In this document: positions 17,746 through 26,878 of the stretch, one piece after another
How the letters are laid out: every line of letters starts with the position of its first letter
How positions within the stretch are numbered: the first letter of the stretch is position 1
Assembly: GCF_024802625.1 (NCBI RefSeq)
Contig: NZ_CP103371.1
Coordinates: forward strand, 558,001-622,000
DNA: 64,000 nucleotides
Direction: 5' to 3'
From: Massilia sp. H6
GTDB taxonomy: Bacteria; Pseudomonadota; Gammaproteobacteria; Burkholderiales; Burkholderiaceae_D
Notes under the pieces: model-generated
Database searches by the model: none
Seen by the model: only the letters and a program-made list of their open reading frames with translations
Told to the model about the DNA's origin: nothing
Position numbers and translations under genes: made by a program

Positions 17746-18599
17746 CCAGGAAGTTTTTCACGGCGGCGAGCGCCGCCCTGCTGTGCTGCAGCGCGCCGCT
17801 CGCTGCGCAGGACTGGAGCGACAATGCCGTCAGCTACCGCTATGGCACGCGCTTTGCCGAGCCCTTCAATCCAGGGCACATCAAGAAGCATGTACTGGCC
17901 TTTACCCACGCCAGCGGTTACAAATATGGCAGCAATTACCTGAACCTCGATCTGCTGAAATCCGACAGTTCCGATCCGCGTTCGCTCGGCAGCAGCAGCG
18001 GCGCGCGCGAAGCCTACCTGCTGTATCGCCACACGCTCGACCTCGGCGCCTTGCACGGGACCGAAATCCGCTTCGGCAAGGTCAAGGGCGTGGGCTTGAC
18101 GCTCGGCTTCGATGTCAACCACAAGACTGACGTCGGCTACAACTCGCGCAAGCGCATGCTGGTTCTGGGGCCGACCCTGACGTGGGATGTACCGGGCTTT
18201 CTCAATACCGGCATCCTGTGGCTACGCGAAAGCAATGCGCCGAGCGGCCCGTTCCCGCCAATTGCCAATGTGCGCGGCCGCTACACGTACGACACCCATC
18301 CGATGTTCGGCGCCAGTTGGGGCATTCCGGTGGCGCAAGGCTGGTCCTTCGAAGGCTACCTCAACTTCATCGCTGCCAAGGGCCTGGACGAGACCGGGGC
18401 CCCGACCAGCGCCGAGACCAATCTCGACATGGCGCTGATGCATGACATCGGGCCGCGCCTGGGCTACCCGAAAAAACGCATCCGGGTCGGCCTCGGCTAC
18501 CAGTTTTGGAACAACAAGTTCGGCAATGCGCGGTCGACGACCGGTGGGGCAGGGCAGCGCGCCAGTACGCCGATGCTGCGCGCGGACATCCATTTTTAA
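17742..18599 (+). CDS. Tsx-like outer-membrane channel protein
   Basis: 285 aa with a signal peptide ending at PLAAQD. The mature part (WSDNAVSYRYGTRFAEPFNP, then HASGYKYGSNYLNLDLL) matches the Channel_Tsx/OmpK-type family (PF03502) of 12-strand barrels, some of which pass nucleosides. The C-terminus, LRADIHF, ends in Phe as expected of a Bam substrate. The ATG overlaps the stop of the NdvB-like gene (ATGA) and an AGGAA site lies inside that gene, so it is translationally coupled to it. That coupling hints at a shared role in sugar or glycan handling at the envelope; the true substrate is unknown. Confidence 0.85.
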   Translation: MTRKFFTAASAALLCCSAPLAAQDWSDNAVSYRYGTRFAEPFNPGHIKKHVLAFTHASGYKYGSNYLNLDLLKSDSSDPRSLGSSSGAREAYLLYRHTLDLGALHGTEIRFGKVKGVGLTLGFDVNHKTDVGYNSRKRMLVLGPTLTWDVPGFLNTGILWLRESNAPSGPFPPIANVRGRYTYDTHPMFGASWGIPVAQGWSFEGYLNFIAAKGLDETGAPTSAETNLDMALMHDIGPRLGYPKKRIRVGLGYQFWNNKFGNARSTTGGAGQRASTPMLRADIHF

Positions 18600-18683
18600 G
18601 GGGCCGCAAGTCCGTTGAAATCGCTCAATAGATGTAGTTAAATAAACAAGCAGCGCGGCGGTGCGGAACAAGGCGGAATTCGG

Positions 18684-18702
18684 TGCAATTGTAAAAATTG
18701 CA
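18684..18702. promoter_or_regulatory. Inverted repeat directly before a start codon
   Basis: TGCAAT (18684-18689) and ATTGCA (18697-18702) flank an A-rich centre and end two bases before the ATG of the PHP-type hydrolase gene, where a ribosome binding site would be expected and none is seen. It could be an operator or a weak RNA hairpin that controls initiation. Confidence 0.35.
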
Positions 18703-18704
18703 TT

Positions 18705-20333
18705 ATGAAAACCACAACCCCCACCCCCATCCTTGGCGCGCTGCTGCTGGCCCTGTGCTGCGGCAGCGCTATCGCGGCACCCGCCGAGCACCAGGAACTC
18801 GAAGCCACCCTGCACGCGCCGTTCCAGGCCGATACGGGTACGCGCCGGACCTTCCATTTGTCGTTCCACTATCCCGGCCTTGAGCGGCCCGGGACGATCG
18901 ACTGGTCGCTGGAGCTGGTCAATCCGCAAGGACGTCTCGCCCAGCGCTGGCGCGGCAGCCGTGCGTTTTCGGGTGCACCACTGCCGGCGACAGTGACCTG
19001 GAATGGCCGCATAGGCACGGCGCCTGCTCCCGCCGGCCTGTATCGGGTGCGCCTGCGCGCCGGCCTGCGCGGCGACCACGAGCCGCCGGTCGAGCAGGAA
19101 TGGCAGATCGCCGTCGGCAGCGCGCCTGCGCCGCGGATGCCGGCCTTCGCGCCGCTGCCCGGTGCGCGCGACCTGGAAAACCCCGCAGCCATGGCGCCGG
19201 CCACCGGCGCGCTGCCCTACACCGTGTACCTGGCCAACCTGCACAGCCAGAGCAATCACAGCGACGGCGGCGCCGAGCTCACCGAGTGCAAGGGCTCGCA
19301 AGACCCGCTCAAGGCGAAATACGGGCCGGAAGCCGCGTTCGCCTACGCGCGCGGACGCGGGCTGGACGTGCTGGCGGTCTCGGAGCATAACCATATGTAC
19401 GACGGCTCGGACGGCAACGCGCCCAATGCCGATCCCGCCGCCGCCAAGGCGCTGTACCAGGCCGGCCTGGCCAGTGCGGCCGCGTTCAATGCCACCAGGC
19501 CCGGCTTCCTTGCGCTTTACGGCCTGGAGTGGGGCGTGATCAACAACGGCGGCCACATCAACATCTTCAACAGCGACGAGCTGCTGGGCTGGGAAAGGAA
19601 CGCCCGGGGCGAGCTGATGGCCGACACGGCGACCCCGCGCAACGACTACGCGGCGCTGTACACGCTGATGCGCGAACGGGGCCTGGTCGGCCAGTTCAAC
19701 CACCCGGCGCAGCAGGGGCAGTTCGTCGTGAACGGCGTGCCGCTCGCGTATACGCCGGACGGCGACCAGGCGATGGTCCTGTGCGAGGTGTTGAACAGCA
19801 GCGCGTTCTCGACCAACGATCGTGAAACCGAAACCCGGCGCAGCAGTTTCGAGCAGGCCTGCAACCGCCTGCTCGAAGCGGGCTACCACCTGGCCTTCAG
19901 CACCAACCAGGACAACCACTGCGCCAATTGGGGCGCGTCGTACACCAACCGCACTGGCGTGCTGCTGCCCACCGGGACCGCCCTGACGCGCGCCAGTTTC
20001 ATCGAGGCGCTCAAGGCGCGGCGCGTGTTCGCCACCATGGACAAGACCTCGCAGCTGGTCTTTACCGCCAACGGCAGGCTGATGGGCTCGCGCCTGAGCA
20101 ACCGCGGGCCGCTCACCCTGAAAGCGCAGTTCGCATCGACCTCGGGCAAAAGGGTGGCGGCGGTGGCGATCATGGAGGGCGTGCCGATGCGCGGCGGGAC
20201 GGTGACGCAGCTTTCATCACTTGCCACGACGACCTTCACCCCGACCCCGGGCCAGCATTTCTATTATGCGAAGATCACGCAGGACGATGGCAACGTATTG
20301 TGGTCGGCGCCAGTGTGGGTCACTCAGGAGTAG
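18705..20333 (+). CDS. Exported PHP-type metallohydrolase (CehA/McbA, DUF3604-like)
   Basis: 542 aa. A signal peptide (LLLALCCGSAIAAPA) is followed by a beta-rich N-terminal domain (about 30-145) and a PHP-like metal-dependent domain. Likely metal ligands are His180 and His185 (NLHSQSNHSDGG), His228 and His230 (VSEHNH), the His of FNHP and the His of NQDNH. The CehA/McbA relatives include carbaryl hydrolase, and PHP folds often act on phosphoesters; the substrate here cannot be told. It lies 105 bp after the Tsx-like gene and 132 bp before the M1 peptidase start, all on the plus strand. The start is set by the signal peptide. Confidence 0.83.
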   Translation: MKTTTPTPILGALLLALCCGSAIAAPAEHQELEATLHAPFQADTGTRRTFHLSFHYPGLERPGTIDWSLELVNPQGRLAQRWRGSRAFSGAPLPATVTWNGRIGTAPAPAGLYRVRLRAGLRGDHEPPVEQEWQIAVGSAPAPRMPAFAPLPGARDLENPAAMAPATGALPYTVYLANLHSQSNHSDGGAELTECKGSQDPLKAKYGPEAAFAYARGRGLDVLAVSEHNHMYDGSDGNAPNADPAAAKALYQAGLASAAAFNATRPGFLALYGLEWGVINNGGHINIFNSDELLGWERNARGELMADTATPRNDYAALYTLMRERGLVGQFNHPAQQGQFVVNGVPLAYTPDGDQAMVLCEVLNSSAFSTNDRETETRRSSFEQACNRLLEAGYHLAFSTNQDNHCANWGASYTNRTGVLLPTGTALTRASFIEALKARRVFATMDKTSQLVFTANGRLMGSRLSNRGPLTLKAQFASTSGKRVAAVAIMEGVPMRGGTVTQLSSLATTTFTPTPGQHFYYAKITQDDGNVLWSAPVWVTQE

Positions 20334-20465
20334 CCGGGCACCGTACCACCCCGTCAATACCGCGCGAAACGCGTCGTGGCCGACGCTTTCGCCGCTCCAG
20401 CGAAAATGCTATCCTGCTCGCGCCCCTCAGCCCTGCCTGGGCTGACCTACCTTCTGCGAGAAACC

Positions 20466-22322
20466 ATGAAGACAAGCACCCTGCTGCGCGCCGCGGCCTG
20501 CGCCATCCTCGGCCAGTGGAGCGCCTATGCGTTCGCACTCGATCCACTCAGCTATGCCAAATACGACCAGGTCAAGACCACGGCCCTGCACCTGGACCTG
20601 AAAGCCGACTTCGCGCGCAAGACGCTGGCCGGCCATGCCGACCTGACCCTGAACTGGATCGACAAGTCGGCCACCACGCTCGATCTCGACACCCGCGAGC
20701 TGGCAATCTCGAAAATCGAGGCGCAGGACGCCAAGGGTGCCTGGAAGCCGGTGACCTACACGCTCGACAAGCTCGACGCCGAGAAGGGCCAGGCACTGCA
20801 CGTGGCGCTTCCCGGCCAGCCGTCGAAGATCCGCATTCATTACCAGACCGCGCCGAGCGCCGCGGCGCTGCAATGGCTCACGCCCAAGCAGACGATGTCG
20901 GGCAAGTACCCGTTCATGTTCAGCCAGTCGCAGCCGATCAATGCGCGCTCGTTCGTGCCGATCCAGGACACGCCGGCGGTGCGCTTCACCTACACCGCCC
21001 GCATCGAAGCCCCGCAAGGCATGCGCGTGGTGATGAGCGCCGATAACGACCCCAAGGCAACTGGCAAGGGCGGCTGGAAGTTCACGATGCCGCAGCCAAT
21101 TCCGGCCTACCTGCTGGCGATCGGCATCGGCGAACTCGAAGCGCGCACGCTGGGCGGGCGCACCGGCGTCTATGCCGAACCGCAGCGCATCAAGGCTGCC
21201 GCCTACGAACTGGCCGATACCGAGAAGATGGTGGAAGCGGCCGAATCGCTGTACGGCCCGTATCGCTGGGGGCGCTACGACATGCTGGTGCTGCCGCCGT
21301 CGTTCCCGATTGGCGGCATGGAAAATCCGCGCCTGACCTTCCTGACCCCAACCATGATCGCGGGCGACCGCAGCCTGGTCGACCTGATCGCGCACGAACT
21401 GGCGCACAGCTGGTCGGGCAACCTGGTGACCAACGCCTCATGGAAGCACTGGTGGCTCAACGAAGGGTTCACCACCTATGTGACCACCCGCATCCTCGAG
21501 AAGATGTATGGCGAAGAGGTGGCGACCATGAACCTGCAGCTCGAGCAAGAAGAAGCGATCGAATCGCTCAAGACGATTCCCGCAGCAAAGCAGGCGCTGC
21601 TCACGCGCGACCCCGATACATCGAACGAGCATTACACCGACGAAGGCCTGGCCTACCCGAAGGGAGCCTGGTTTTTGCGCACCCTCGAGCAGCGTGCCGG
21701 CCGCGCCGCGTTCGACTCTTTCTTGCGCGGCTGGTTCGACCAGCACGCCTTCCAGAGCGTGACCACCGAACAGTTCGTGGACTACCTGCGCACCAAGCTG
21801 CTCGCAAAAAACCCGAAGATCATGAGCGACGCCGAACTGGACGAGTGGCTGTACGGCACCGGTATCCCGGCCAGCGCCAGGTATGCCGTGTCCGAGCGTC
21901 TGGCCAGGCTGAACGACACCACCGCGCGCTGGCTCAAGGGCGACATCAAGACCGCGCAGCTGCCGACCAAGGACTGGAACGCCACCGAATGGATGAAGTT
22001 CCTGAACGATATCGACCACAAGGCGAGCGCCGCGCAATTGCAAGAACTGGACCAGGCCTTCGGCCTGGCCAAGACCGGTAATAACGAAGTGGCCTTCCGC
22101 TTCTACCGCGCGTCGGTACACGCCGGCTACCGCGGCGTGCGCCCCCATCTGGAAGCCTTCCTGATGAGCGTGGGCCGGCAGAAGTTCGTGGTGCCGCTGT
22201 ACGGCGCGCTGCGCGCCAACGCCGATGACCGTGCCTGGGCCGAGCGCATCTACAAGGCCGCGCGCGAGCGCTACCACCCGGAGACGCAGGGCAGCGTCGA
22301 CAAGCAGATGAACAAGCAATAA
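20466..22322 (+). CDS. Exported M1 family aminopeptidase (leukotriene A4 hydrolase-like)
   Basis: 618 aa from ATG 20466, chosen because MKTSTLLRAAACAILG begins a signal peptide; a longer frame upstream has none. The exopeptidase motif GGMENP is present, and the zinc site is HELAH (His310, Glu311, His314) with Glu333 in WWLNEGFTTY. The C-terminal helical region (from about 450) matches the leukotriene A4 hydrolase C-terminal domain. It removes N-terminal residues from peptides, here in the periplasm. The stop is 12 bp before the next start, so it is co-transcribed with the serine hydrolase gene. Confidence 0.92.
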   Translation: MKTSTLLRAAACAILGQWSAYAFALDPLSYAKYDQVKTTALHLDLKADFARKTLAGHADLTLNWIDKSATTLDLDTRELAISKIEAQDAKGAWKPVTYTLDKLDAEKGQALHVALPGQPSKIRIHYQTAPSAAALQWLTPKQTMSGKYPFMFSQSQPINARSFVPIQDTPAVRFTYTARIEAPQGMRVVMSADNDPKATGKGGWKFTMPQPIPAYLLAIGIGELEARTLGGRTGVYAEPQRIKAAAYELADTEKMVEAAESLYGPYRWGRYDMLVLPPSFPIGGMENPRLTFLTPTMIAGDRSLVDLIAHELAHSWSGNLVTNASWKHWWLNEGFTTYVTTRILEKMYGEEVATMNLQLEQEEAIESLKTIPAAKQALLTRDPDTSNEHYTDEGLAYPKGAWFLRTLEQRAGRAAFDSFLRGWFDQHAFQSVTTEQFVDYLRTKLLAKNPKIMSDAELDEWLYGTGIPASARYAVSERLARLNDTTARWLKGDIKTAQLPTKDWNATEWMKFLNDIDHKASAAQLQELDQAFGLAKTGNNEVAFRFYRASVHAGYRGVRPHLEAFLMSVGRQKFVVPLYGALRANADDRAWAERIYKAARERYHPETQGSVDKQMNKQ

Positions 22323-22334
22323 GGACCGAACAGC

Positions 22335-23963
22335 GTGATTTCCATGAACCGCAAGAATGCCATTACGGCTGCGATCCTGATCGCATTTTCCGTTTGCGGC
22401 ACGGCCCTGGCCCAGACCAGCGCCGCACCGTCAGCCGCAGAACAGGCCATTTCCTATAACCTCGAAGCCGACGTCACCCGCGTGATGAAGACCTTCCAGG
22501 TGCCGGGCATCGCGATTGCCGTCGTCAAGGACGGCAAGGTCGTCGTCGCGCAGGGCTTCGGCGTGCGCAAGCTCGGCGAGCCGGCCAGGGTGGATGGCCA
22601 GACCATCTTCGAGATCGCCTCGAACTCCAAGGCCTTTACCGCTGCCGCGCTGGGCATGCTGGTCGACCAGGGCAAGCTCGAATGGGACGATCCGGTGATC
22701 AAGCACCTGCCGGACTTTCGCATGTACGACGCCTATGTCACCGCCGAGATGACGGTGCGCGACCTGCTCACCCACCGCAGCGGACTTGGCCTCGGTGCCG
22801 GTGACCTGATGTGGTGGCCGACCACCACCTTTACTACCGACGAGATCATCCACAATCTCCGCTACATCAAGCCGGCGACGAGCTTTCGCAACAGCTACGC
22901 CTACGACAACCTGCTGTATATCGTCGCCGGCAAGATCATCGCCGCCAAGTCGGGCAAGACCTGGGGCGAGACCATGCACGAGTGGATCCTCAAGCCCACC
23001 GGCATGGCGACCACCACCACCAGCCTGCTTGAAAACGCGAAGTTCGCCAACGTCTCGGCGCCGCACAGCAGAATCAATGGCAAGATCGCCGTGGTCAAGC
23101 CGATGCCGGTCGATAACGCGGTCGGCGCGGTGGGCATCAACACCAGCGCCGAGGACATTGCGCGCTGGATGAACGTGCTGCTCGATAATGGCCGCGTCGC
23201 GAAAGGGGCCGACGGCAAGGAGGTGCGCCTGTTTTCCGAGAAGCAGTCGCGCGAGCTGTGGACGCCGCAAACGCCCATGAAGATCAGCCAGCCGCGCCCA
23301 CCCTTGGCCGCGACCAAGCCAAATTTCTACGCCTACGGCCTGGGCTTCCAGCTGCGCGACTACCAGGGCAAATTGGTGGCAATGCACGGCGGCGCGCTGC
23401 AGGGTTTCTATTCGCGTGTGCTCCTGGTGCCGGAAGCGAAGCTGGGCATCGCGATCTTCACCAACGCCGAAAGCGGCCCGTCGCTGTCGGCGCTGCAGTA
23501 CCGCTTGCTGGACCACTACCTGAACGTGGCCCCCACCGACTGGATCGGCCGTGTGGCCGAGGTCGAGCGCGAGAGCGCCGAGAAGGAAGCGGCGCGCCTG
23601 AAAAAAGAAAGCGCCACCCGCGCAGCCAGCTCAAAACCTTCGTTGGCGTTGGCTGCCTACGAAGGCGACTACCAAGACCAGTGGTATGGGCTGGCCACCA
23701 TCAAGCGCGTGGGAGGCAAGCAGGTGCTGTCGTTTGCCAAGACGCCTGACCTGACGGGAGAGCTGGAGCATTTCCAGCACGACACCTTCATCGTGCGCTG
23801 GAAGGAGCGCAACTTCAACGCCGATGCCTACGTGACCTTTTCGCTGGACCACGACGGCAGCATCGAGCGGATGCGCATGAAACCGGTGTCGACCGAGACC
23901 GACTTCAGTTATGACTTCCAGGATTTGCTGTTTGTACCGGTGAAGTCGGAGAAGAAGGGCTGA
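22335..23963 (+). CDS. Beta-lactamase-fold serine hydrolase, exported, with a C-terminal lipocalin-like domain
   Basis: 542 aa. The start is a GTG: AAGGA at 22321-22325 stands 9 bases before it, while the nearby ATG at 22344 is too far from that site. A signal peptide is followed by a class C beta-lactamase/penicillin-binding fold: Ser96-N-S-Lys99 (SxxK), Tyr190-D-Asn192 (YxN) and a MHGG box near residue 352. A DUF3471-type domain fills the C-terminus from about residue 430. Such proteins act as D-amino-acid peptidases or esterases rather than drug-resistance enzymes. It is in one unit with the M1 aminopeptidase. Confidence 0.9.
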   Translation: MISMNRKNAITAAILIAFSVCGTALAQTSAAPSAAEQAISYNLEADVTRVMKTFQVPGIAIAVVKDGKVVVAQGFGVRKLGEPARVDGQTIFEIASNSKAFTAAALGMLVDQGKLEWDDPVIKHLPDFRMYDAYVTAEMTVRDLLTHRSGLGLGAGDLMWWPTTTFTTDEIIHNLRYIKPATSFRNSYAYDNLLYIVAGKIIAAKSGKTWGETMHEWILKPTGMATTTTSLLENAKFANVSAPHSRINGKIAVVKPMPVDNAVGAVGINTSAEDIARWMNVLLDNGRVAKGADGKEVRLFSEKQSRELWTPQTPMKISQPRPPLAATKPNFYAYGLGFQLRDYQGKLVAMHGGALQGFYSRVLLVPEAKLGIAIFTNAESGPSLSALQYRLLDHYLNVAPTDWIGRVAEVERESAEKEAARLKKESATRAASSKPSLALAAYEGDYQDQWYGLATIKRVGGKQVLSFAKTPDLTGELEHFQHDTFIVRWKERNFNADAYVTFSLDHDGSIERMRMKPVSTETDFSYDFQDLLFVPVKSEKKG

Positions 23964-23971
23964 TCCGGCTG

Positions 23972-24010
23972 GCCGAGCGCGTGGGCGGAAAACCGGCCCG
24001 CGCACTCGGC
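23972..24010. terminator. Hairpin between convergent genes
   Basis: GCCGAGCGCGTGGGC (23972-23986) pairs with GCCCGCGCACTCGGC (23996-24010) over 15 positions with two imperfect pairs. It lies between the stop codons of the serine hydrolase and the trypsin-like protease, as expected of a shared terminator. No T run follows. Confidence 0.5.
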
Positions 24011-24033
24011 GACAGCTGGCATAGGGGCGAACC

Positions 24034-25605
24034 TTACTTGCCGTTCCACACCTTCATCATATCTTCCGATCCCTGCGTCCGGACCCCGTTATCCGACAGG
24101 ATCGCGTCGGTCGCGTCGAGCGTGGCCTTGCGCGGCAAAACCATCGTCTCCCCATAGCGCTGTTCGAACCTGAACACGACGTGTTCTTCCTTCAGGTCGC
24201 GCAGGGTCGCCACCAGGTGCGCCAGGCTGCGGATCTTGATGCCGTTGACCGAATCGACCACCGAACCAAAACGATTGCTGTAGCCGCTCACCAGCTTGTG
24301 CGGGAAGAACGGGCTGCTGATCACCACCAGCTCTTCGCGCGCCGCATTAGGCGAATCGCCGCGCTGGGTCACCAAGGGGCTGTCGTTGAAGCTATAGGCG
24401 TTCATCGCCGGCGCACTCGACGCCAGAAAGGACAGGAACTCATTGGTCGCGCGCGTGAACACCACCGGACCGTACGCGAAATACGAGGGATAGCCTCCGT
24501 TCAGGTCGGGGATCAGGAGCGGACGCGGGCCGCTGGCCGGCACCTCCACCTGCATCGTTTTGCCGCCGCGCACGATGGTCATCGGCACCTTGCCGTTTTT
24601 CGCCACCTGCTGGATGCGGTACTGGAAGCGCACGCGCAGGTTCGAGCCCAGCGTGACCATGCCCTGGTTGTCGATCGGATGCTCGCCGATATGGGTGACA
24701 ATGTCCCATTCCTTGAGAGGCCATGCGGCATCCGACTTGTACGGACGGTGCACCACGGCGCCAGACACCGATTTATCGAGCTTCAAGAATTGCCGCAGGG
24801 CCGGGTTTTCGAGCGTCTGGATGCTGTCGTGCAGCAGCGGCTTGCCGTCGTAGCGGCCGTCGGCCACGTCTTTCAGGAACAGTTCGATTTCCTCGTTCGG
24901 GATCACGTAGCCGATATTCTGCGCGCCGGCCGCCATCGAGAAGGCCAGGCCGATCATCTTGTCGCCGGCGATCACCGGGCCACCGCTGTTGCCCGGATTG
25001 ATCGGGGCATCGATCTGGATGCGCAGGCCCGAGCTGAACGAACCGTAGCCGACGAATTCCACCCGCGAGACGATGCCGCGGGTGGTCGAGAGCGAGTTGC
25101 CGCCGACCGGATAGCCATAGGCGAACACCGCTTCGCGCACGTCCGGCAGCATTGCCGCGCGCTGGACCGGCGGGCGCTTGTCGAAGAAGGATGGGTCGTC
25201 CAGTTCCAGCACCGCCAGGTCCAGGCCACGTGCCAGGGCGATCACCCTGGCCGATACCTTGTCGCCCGACTGGCTGGCCTGTACCTCGACCTGGCTGGCG
25301 TAGCCGACCACATGGGCATTGGTCAGGATGCGCCTGCCCTCGATGACGACGCCCGAACCGGTGACATCGACGGGCGACTGCTTGGCCCACGGCTTGTACG
25401 GGTCCGGGCGGCGCACGGTGGCAAAGATCTTGACGACCGAATTCTCGACGGCGGGCAGGGCTGGCGCGGCGGTGGCGGACGGGGTCGCGGTGGCCGGCGA
25501 CGGTGGGGTCGCGGGCGTCGGCGCAGGCGGCGGGGATGTGTCCTGGGCGTGGACGAAGCCGGTCATGGCGATAGCCACGGCGGCGGCGAGGCGGACGATC
25601 TTCAT
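24034..25605 (-). CDS. Exported trypsin-like serine protease (S1C/Deg type)
   Basis: 523 aa from ATG 25605, which has AAGGAA just upstream and begins a signal peptide (MKIVRLAAAVAIAMTGFVHA). A Pro/Thr/Ala-rich linker (about 22-50) leads to a protease domain with the triad His98 (TNAHVVG), Asp129 (GLDLAVLEL) and Ser207 (NPGNSGGPV). The C-terminal part has two PDZ-like stretches (about 280-370 and 430-520) and resembles the plant Deg type more than DegP. It is probably a periplasmic quality-control protease. It converges with the serine hydrolase gene, and a 135-bp spacer separates it from the methyltransferase-like gene on the same strand. Confidence 0.9.
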   Translation of the reverse strand: MKIVRLAAAVAIAMTGFVHAQDTSPPPAPTPATPPSPATATPSATAAPALPAVENSVVKIFATVRRPDPYKPWAKQSPVDVTGSGVVIEGRRILTNAHVVGYASQVEVQASQSGDKVSARVIALARGLDLAVLELDDPSFFDKRPPVQRAAMLPDVREAVFAYGYPVGGNSLSTTRGIVSRVEFVGYGSFSSGLRIQIDAPINPGNSGGPVIAGDKMIGLAFSMAAGAQNIGYVIPNEEIELFLKDVADGRYDGKPLLHDSIQTLENPALRQFLKLDKSVSGAVVHRPYKSDAAWPLKEWDIVTHIGEHPIDNQGMVTLGSNLRVRFQYRIQQVAKNGKVPMTIVRGGKTMQVEVPASGPRPLLIPDLNGGYPSYFAYGPVVFTRATNEFLSFLASSAPAMNAYSFNDSPLVTQRGDSPNAAREELVVISSPFFPHKLVSGYSNRFGSVVDSVNGIKIRSLAHLVATLRDLKEEHVVFRFEQRYGETMVLPRKATLDATDAILSDNGVRTQGSEDMMKVWNGK

Positions 25606-25699
25606 AGATTCCTTCGATGGCTCAATCGGTGCTAACTGATGGGATGAAGCCGCCAGAATATACACGCTCGCCGCCGAAGGAAACACACGAATCGTCAGA

Positions 25700-25723
25700 G
25701 TCGGGGAAGGCGAGCTCCCCGAC
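25700..25723 (-). terminator. Hairpin after the methyltransferase-like gene
   Basis: GTCGGGGA (25700-25707) and TCCCCGAC (25716-25723) form a perfect 8-bp stem with an 8-base loop just past the stop of the upstream minus-strand gene. A poor T tract makes intrinsic termination only plausible. Confidence 0.5.
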
Positions 25724-25740
25724 CGGACTGGTTGCCCTGC

Positions 25741-26532
25741 TTATTGTTTGACGAACTTGAGCGTCATGCGGTCGCTCTCGCCGATGGCGATGTACTTCTC
25801 GCGGTCCTTGTCCTTGTTGGCCAGCACCGGCGGCAGGGTCCAGACCCCTTTTTCATGATTCGCGGTGTCTTTCGGGTTGGCGTTGACTTCGGACTTGCCG
25901 GCCAGCTTGAAGCCGGCGCCTTCGGCCAGCTTGATCACCCAGGCTTCGTGCACATAGCCGCTCGATGCCTTGGCATCTTGCGGCATGGCTGCCGGCAGGC
26001 GGTGTTCGACGATGCCCAGCACGCCGCCCGGCTTGAGCACCTTGTGGATTTCCTTGAAGGTGGTCTTCAGGCCTTCTTCGCCGTGGCCGACCCAGTTGTG
26101 CAGGTTGCGGAAGGTAAGCACCATGTCGACGCTGTTGGGCTCCGCGATCTGGTAGCGGGTCGGCGGCTCGAAGATCGACGGCACCACCTTGCCGTAGACC
26201 GCCGGGTTCGAATCGAGCTTTTTCTTGAAAGCCAGGCCGTAGCGCTTCTCCGGTGCGATTTCTTCGCCCGCGCCAATGAGCTTGCCCTTGTCGCGCAGGT
26301 AGGGCGCGAGGATGTCGGTGTACCAGCCGCCCGAAGGCGCCAGCTCGACCACCGTCATGGTCGGCTTGATGCCGAAGAAGCTGAGGGTTTCGTAAGGATG
26401 GCGGGCGCTGTCGCGCGCCTTGTTGGCAGCGCTGCGGTGTTCGCCCGCGACGGCGGCTTTCAGGGCGTCGTCCGCGTGGGCTGCGCCGGCCAGGCCGGTG
26501 GCCAGCATGGCGGCCAGGATCAGTCGTTTCAT
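25741..26532 (-). CDS. Class I methyltransferase-like protein with a signal peptide
   Basis: 263 aa. The N-terminus MKRLILAAMLATGLAGAAHA is a standard signal peptide with an AHA cleavage site. The rest looks like a class I SAM methyltransferase: motif I-like VVELAPSGGWYTDILAPYL, motif III/IV-like DMVLTFRNLHNWV, and FKEIHKVLKPGGVLGIVEH, as in COG4798-type predicted methyltransferases. SAM is not expected in the periplasm, so the role is unclear: a binding protein, an enzyme using another ligand, or a methyltransferase kept inside. It is transcribed divergently from the TldD/TldE operon. Confidence 0.8.
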   Translation of the reverse strand: MKRLILAAMLATGLAGAAHADDALKAAVAGEHRSAANKARDSARHPYETLSFFGIKPTMTVVELAPSGGWYTDILAPYLRDKGKLIGAGEEIAPEKRYGLAFKKKLDSNPAVYGKVVPSIFEPPTRYQIAEPNSVDMVLTFRNLHNWVGHGEEGLKTTFKEIHKVLKPGGVLGIVEHRLPAAMPQDAKASSGYVHEAWVIKLAEGAGFKLAGKSEVNANPKDTANHEKGVWTLPPVLANKDKDREKYIAIGESDRMTLKFVKQ

Positions 26533-26878
26533 CGGTGCGAGGTCTCCAGAAGTAAATAAGGGCAGGCGGGCAGAACGCCGCCGCCGCGCTGATGATCCGG
26601 CAGCCCGGCCTGGCAGTCAAGCGTCGCGTGCATATGCATTTGTTACCCCCGCACCTGTCCCGGTGTTGTCCGGCGCTGGCAGCTTTGCCAGACCCACCGC
26701 GCCACCGGCTAAGGCGCAACAATTGGCTATTCAAATCTTCGTGTTGCTGCTAAGGTTGACAGGTTTGCCGCTGCCATCACCGCGGCGGTAAAGACACTTG
26801 CACGCACCGTAAATACAAGAGCGGACCGCACCACCGGCGGGACCGCTGTCCAGAAACTGGTAGATTTCAGGAGACACG
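26533..26878. other. Divergent spacer without a gene
   Basis: 346 bp between the methyltransferase-like gene and the first tldD-like gene. It should hold promoters for both sides. A TTGACA at 26756-26761 is the only good -35-like hexamer, and no convincing -10 follows at 16-18 bp. AGGAG stands 5 bases before the plus-strand ATG. I see no coding potential. Confidence 0.5.

Noticed and set aside
22335..23963. Possible antibiotic-resistance beta-lactamase
   Set aside because: The SxxK/YxN fold is shared by many peptidases and esterases; the C-terminal DUF3471-type domain and the neighbouring M1 peptidase fit a peptidase-type hydrolase better.
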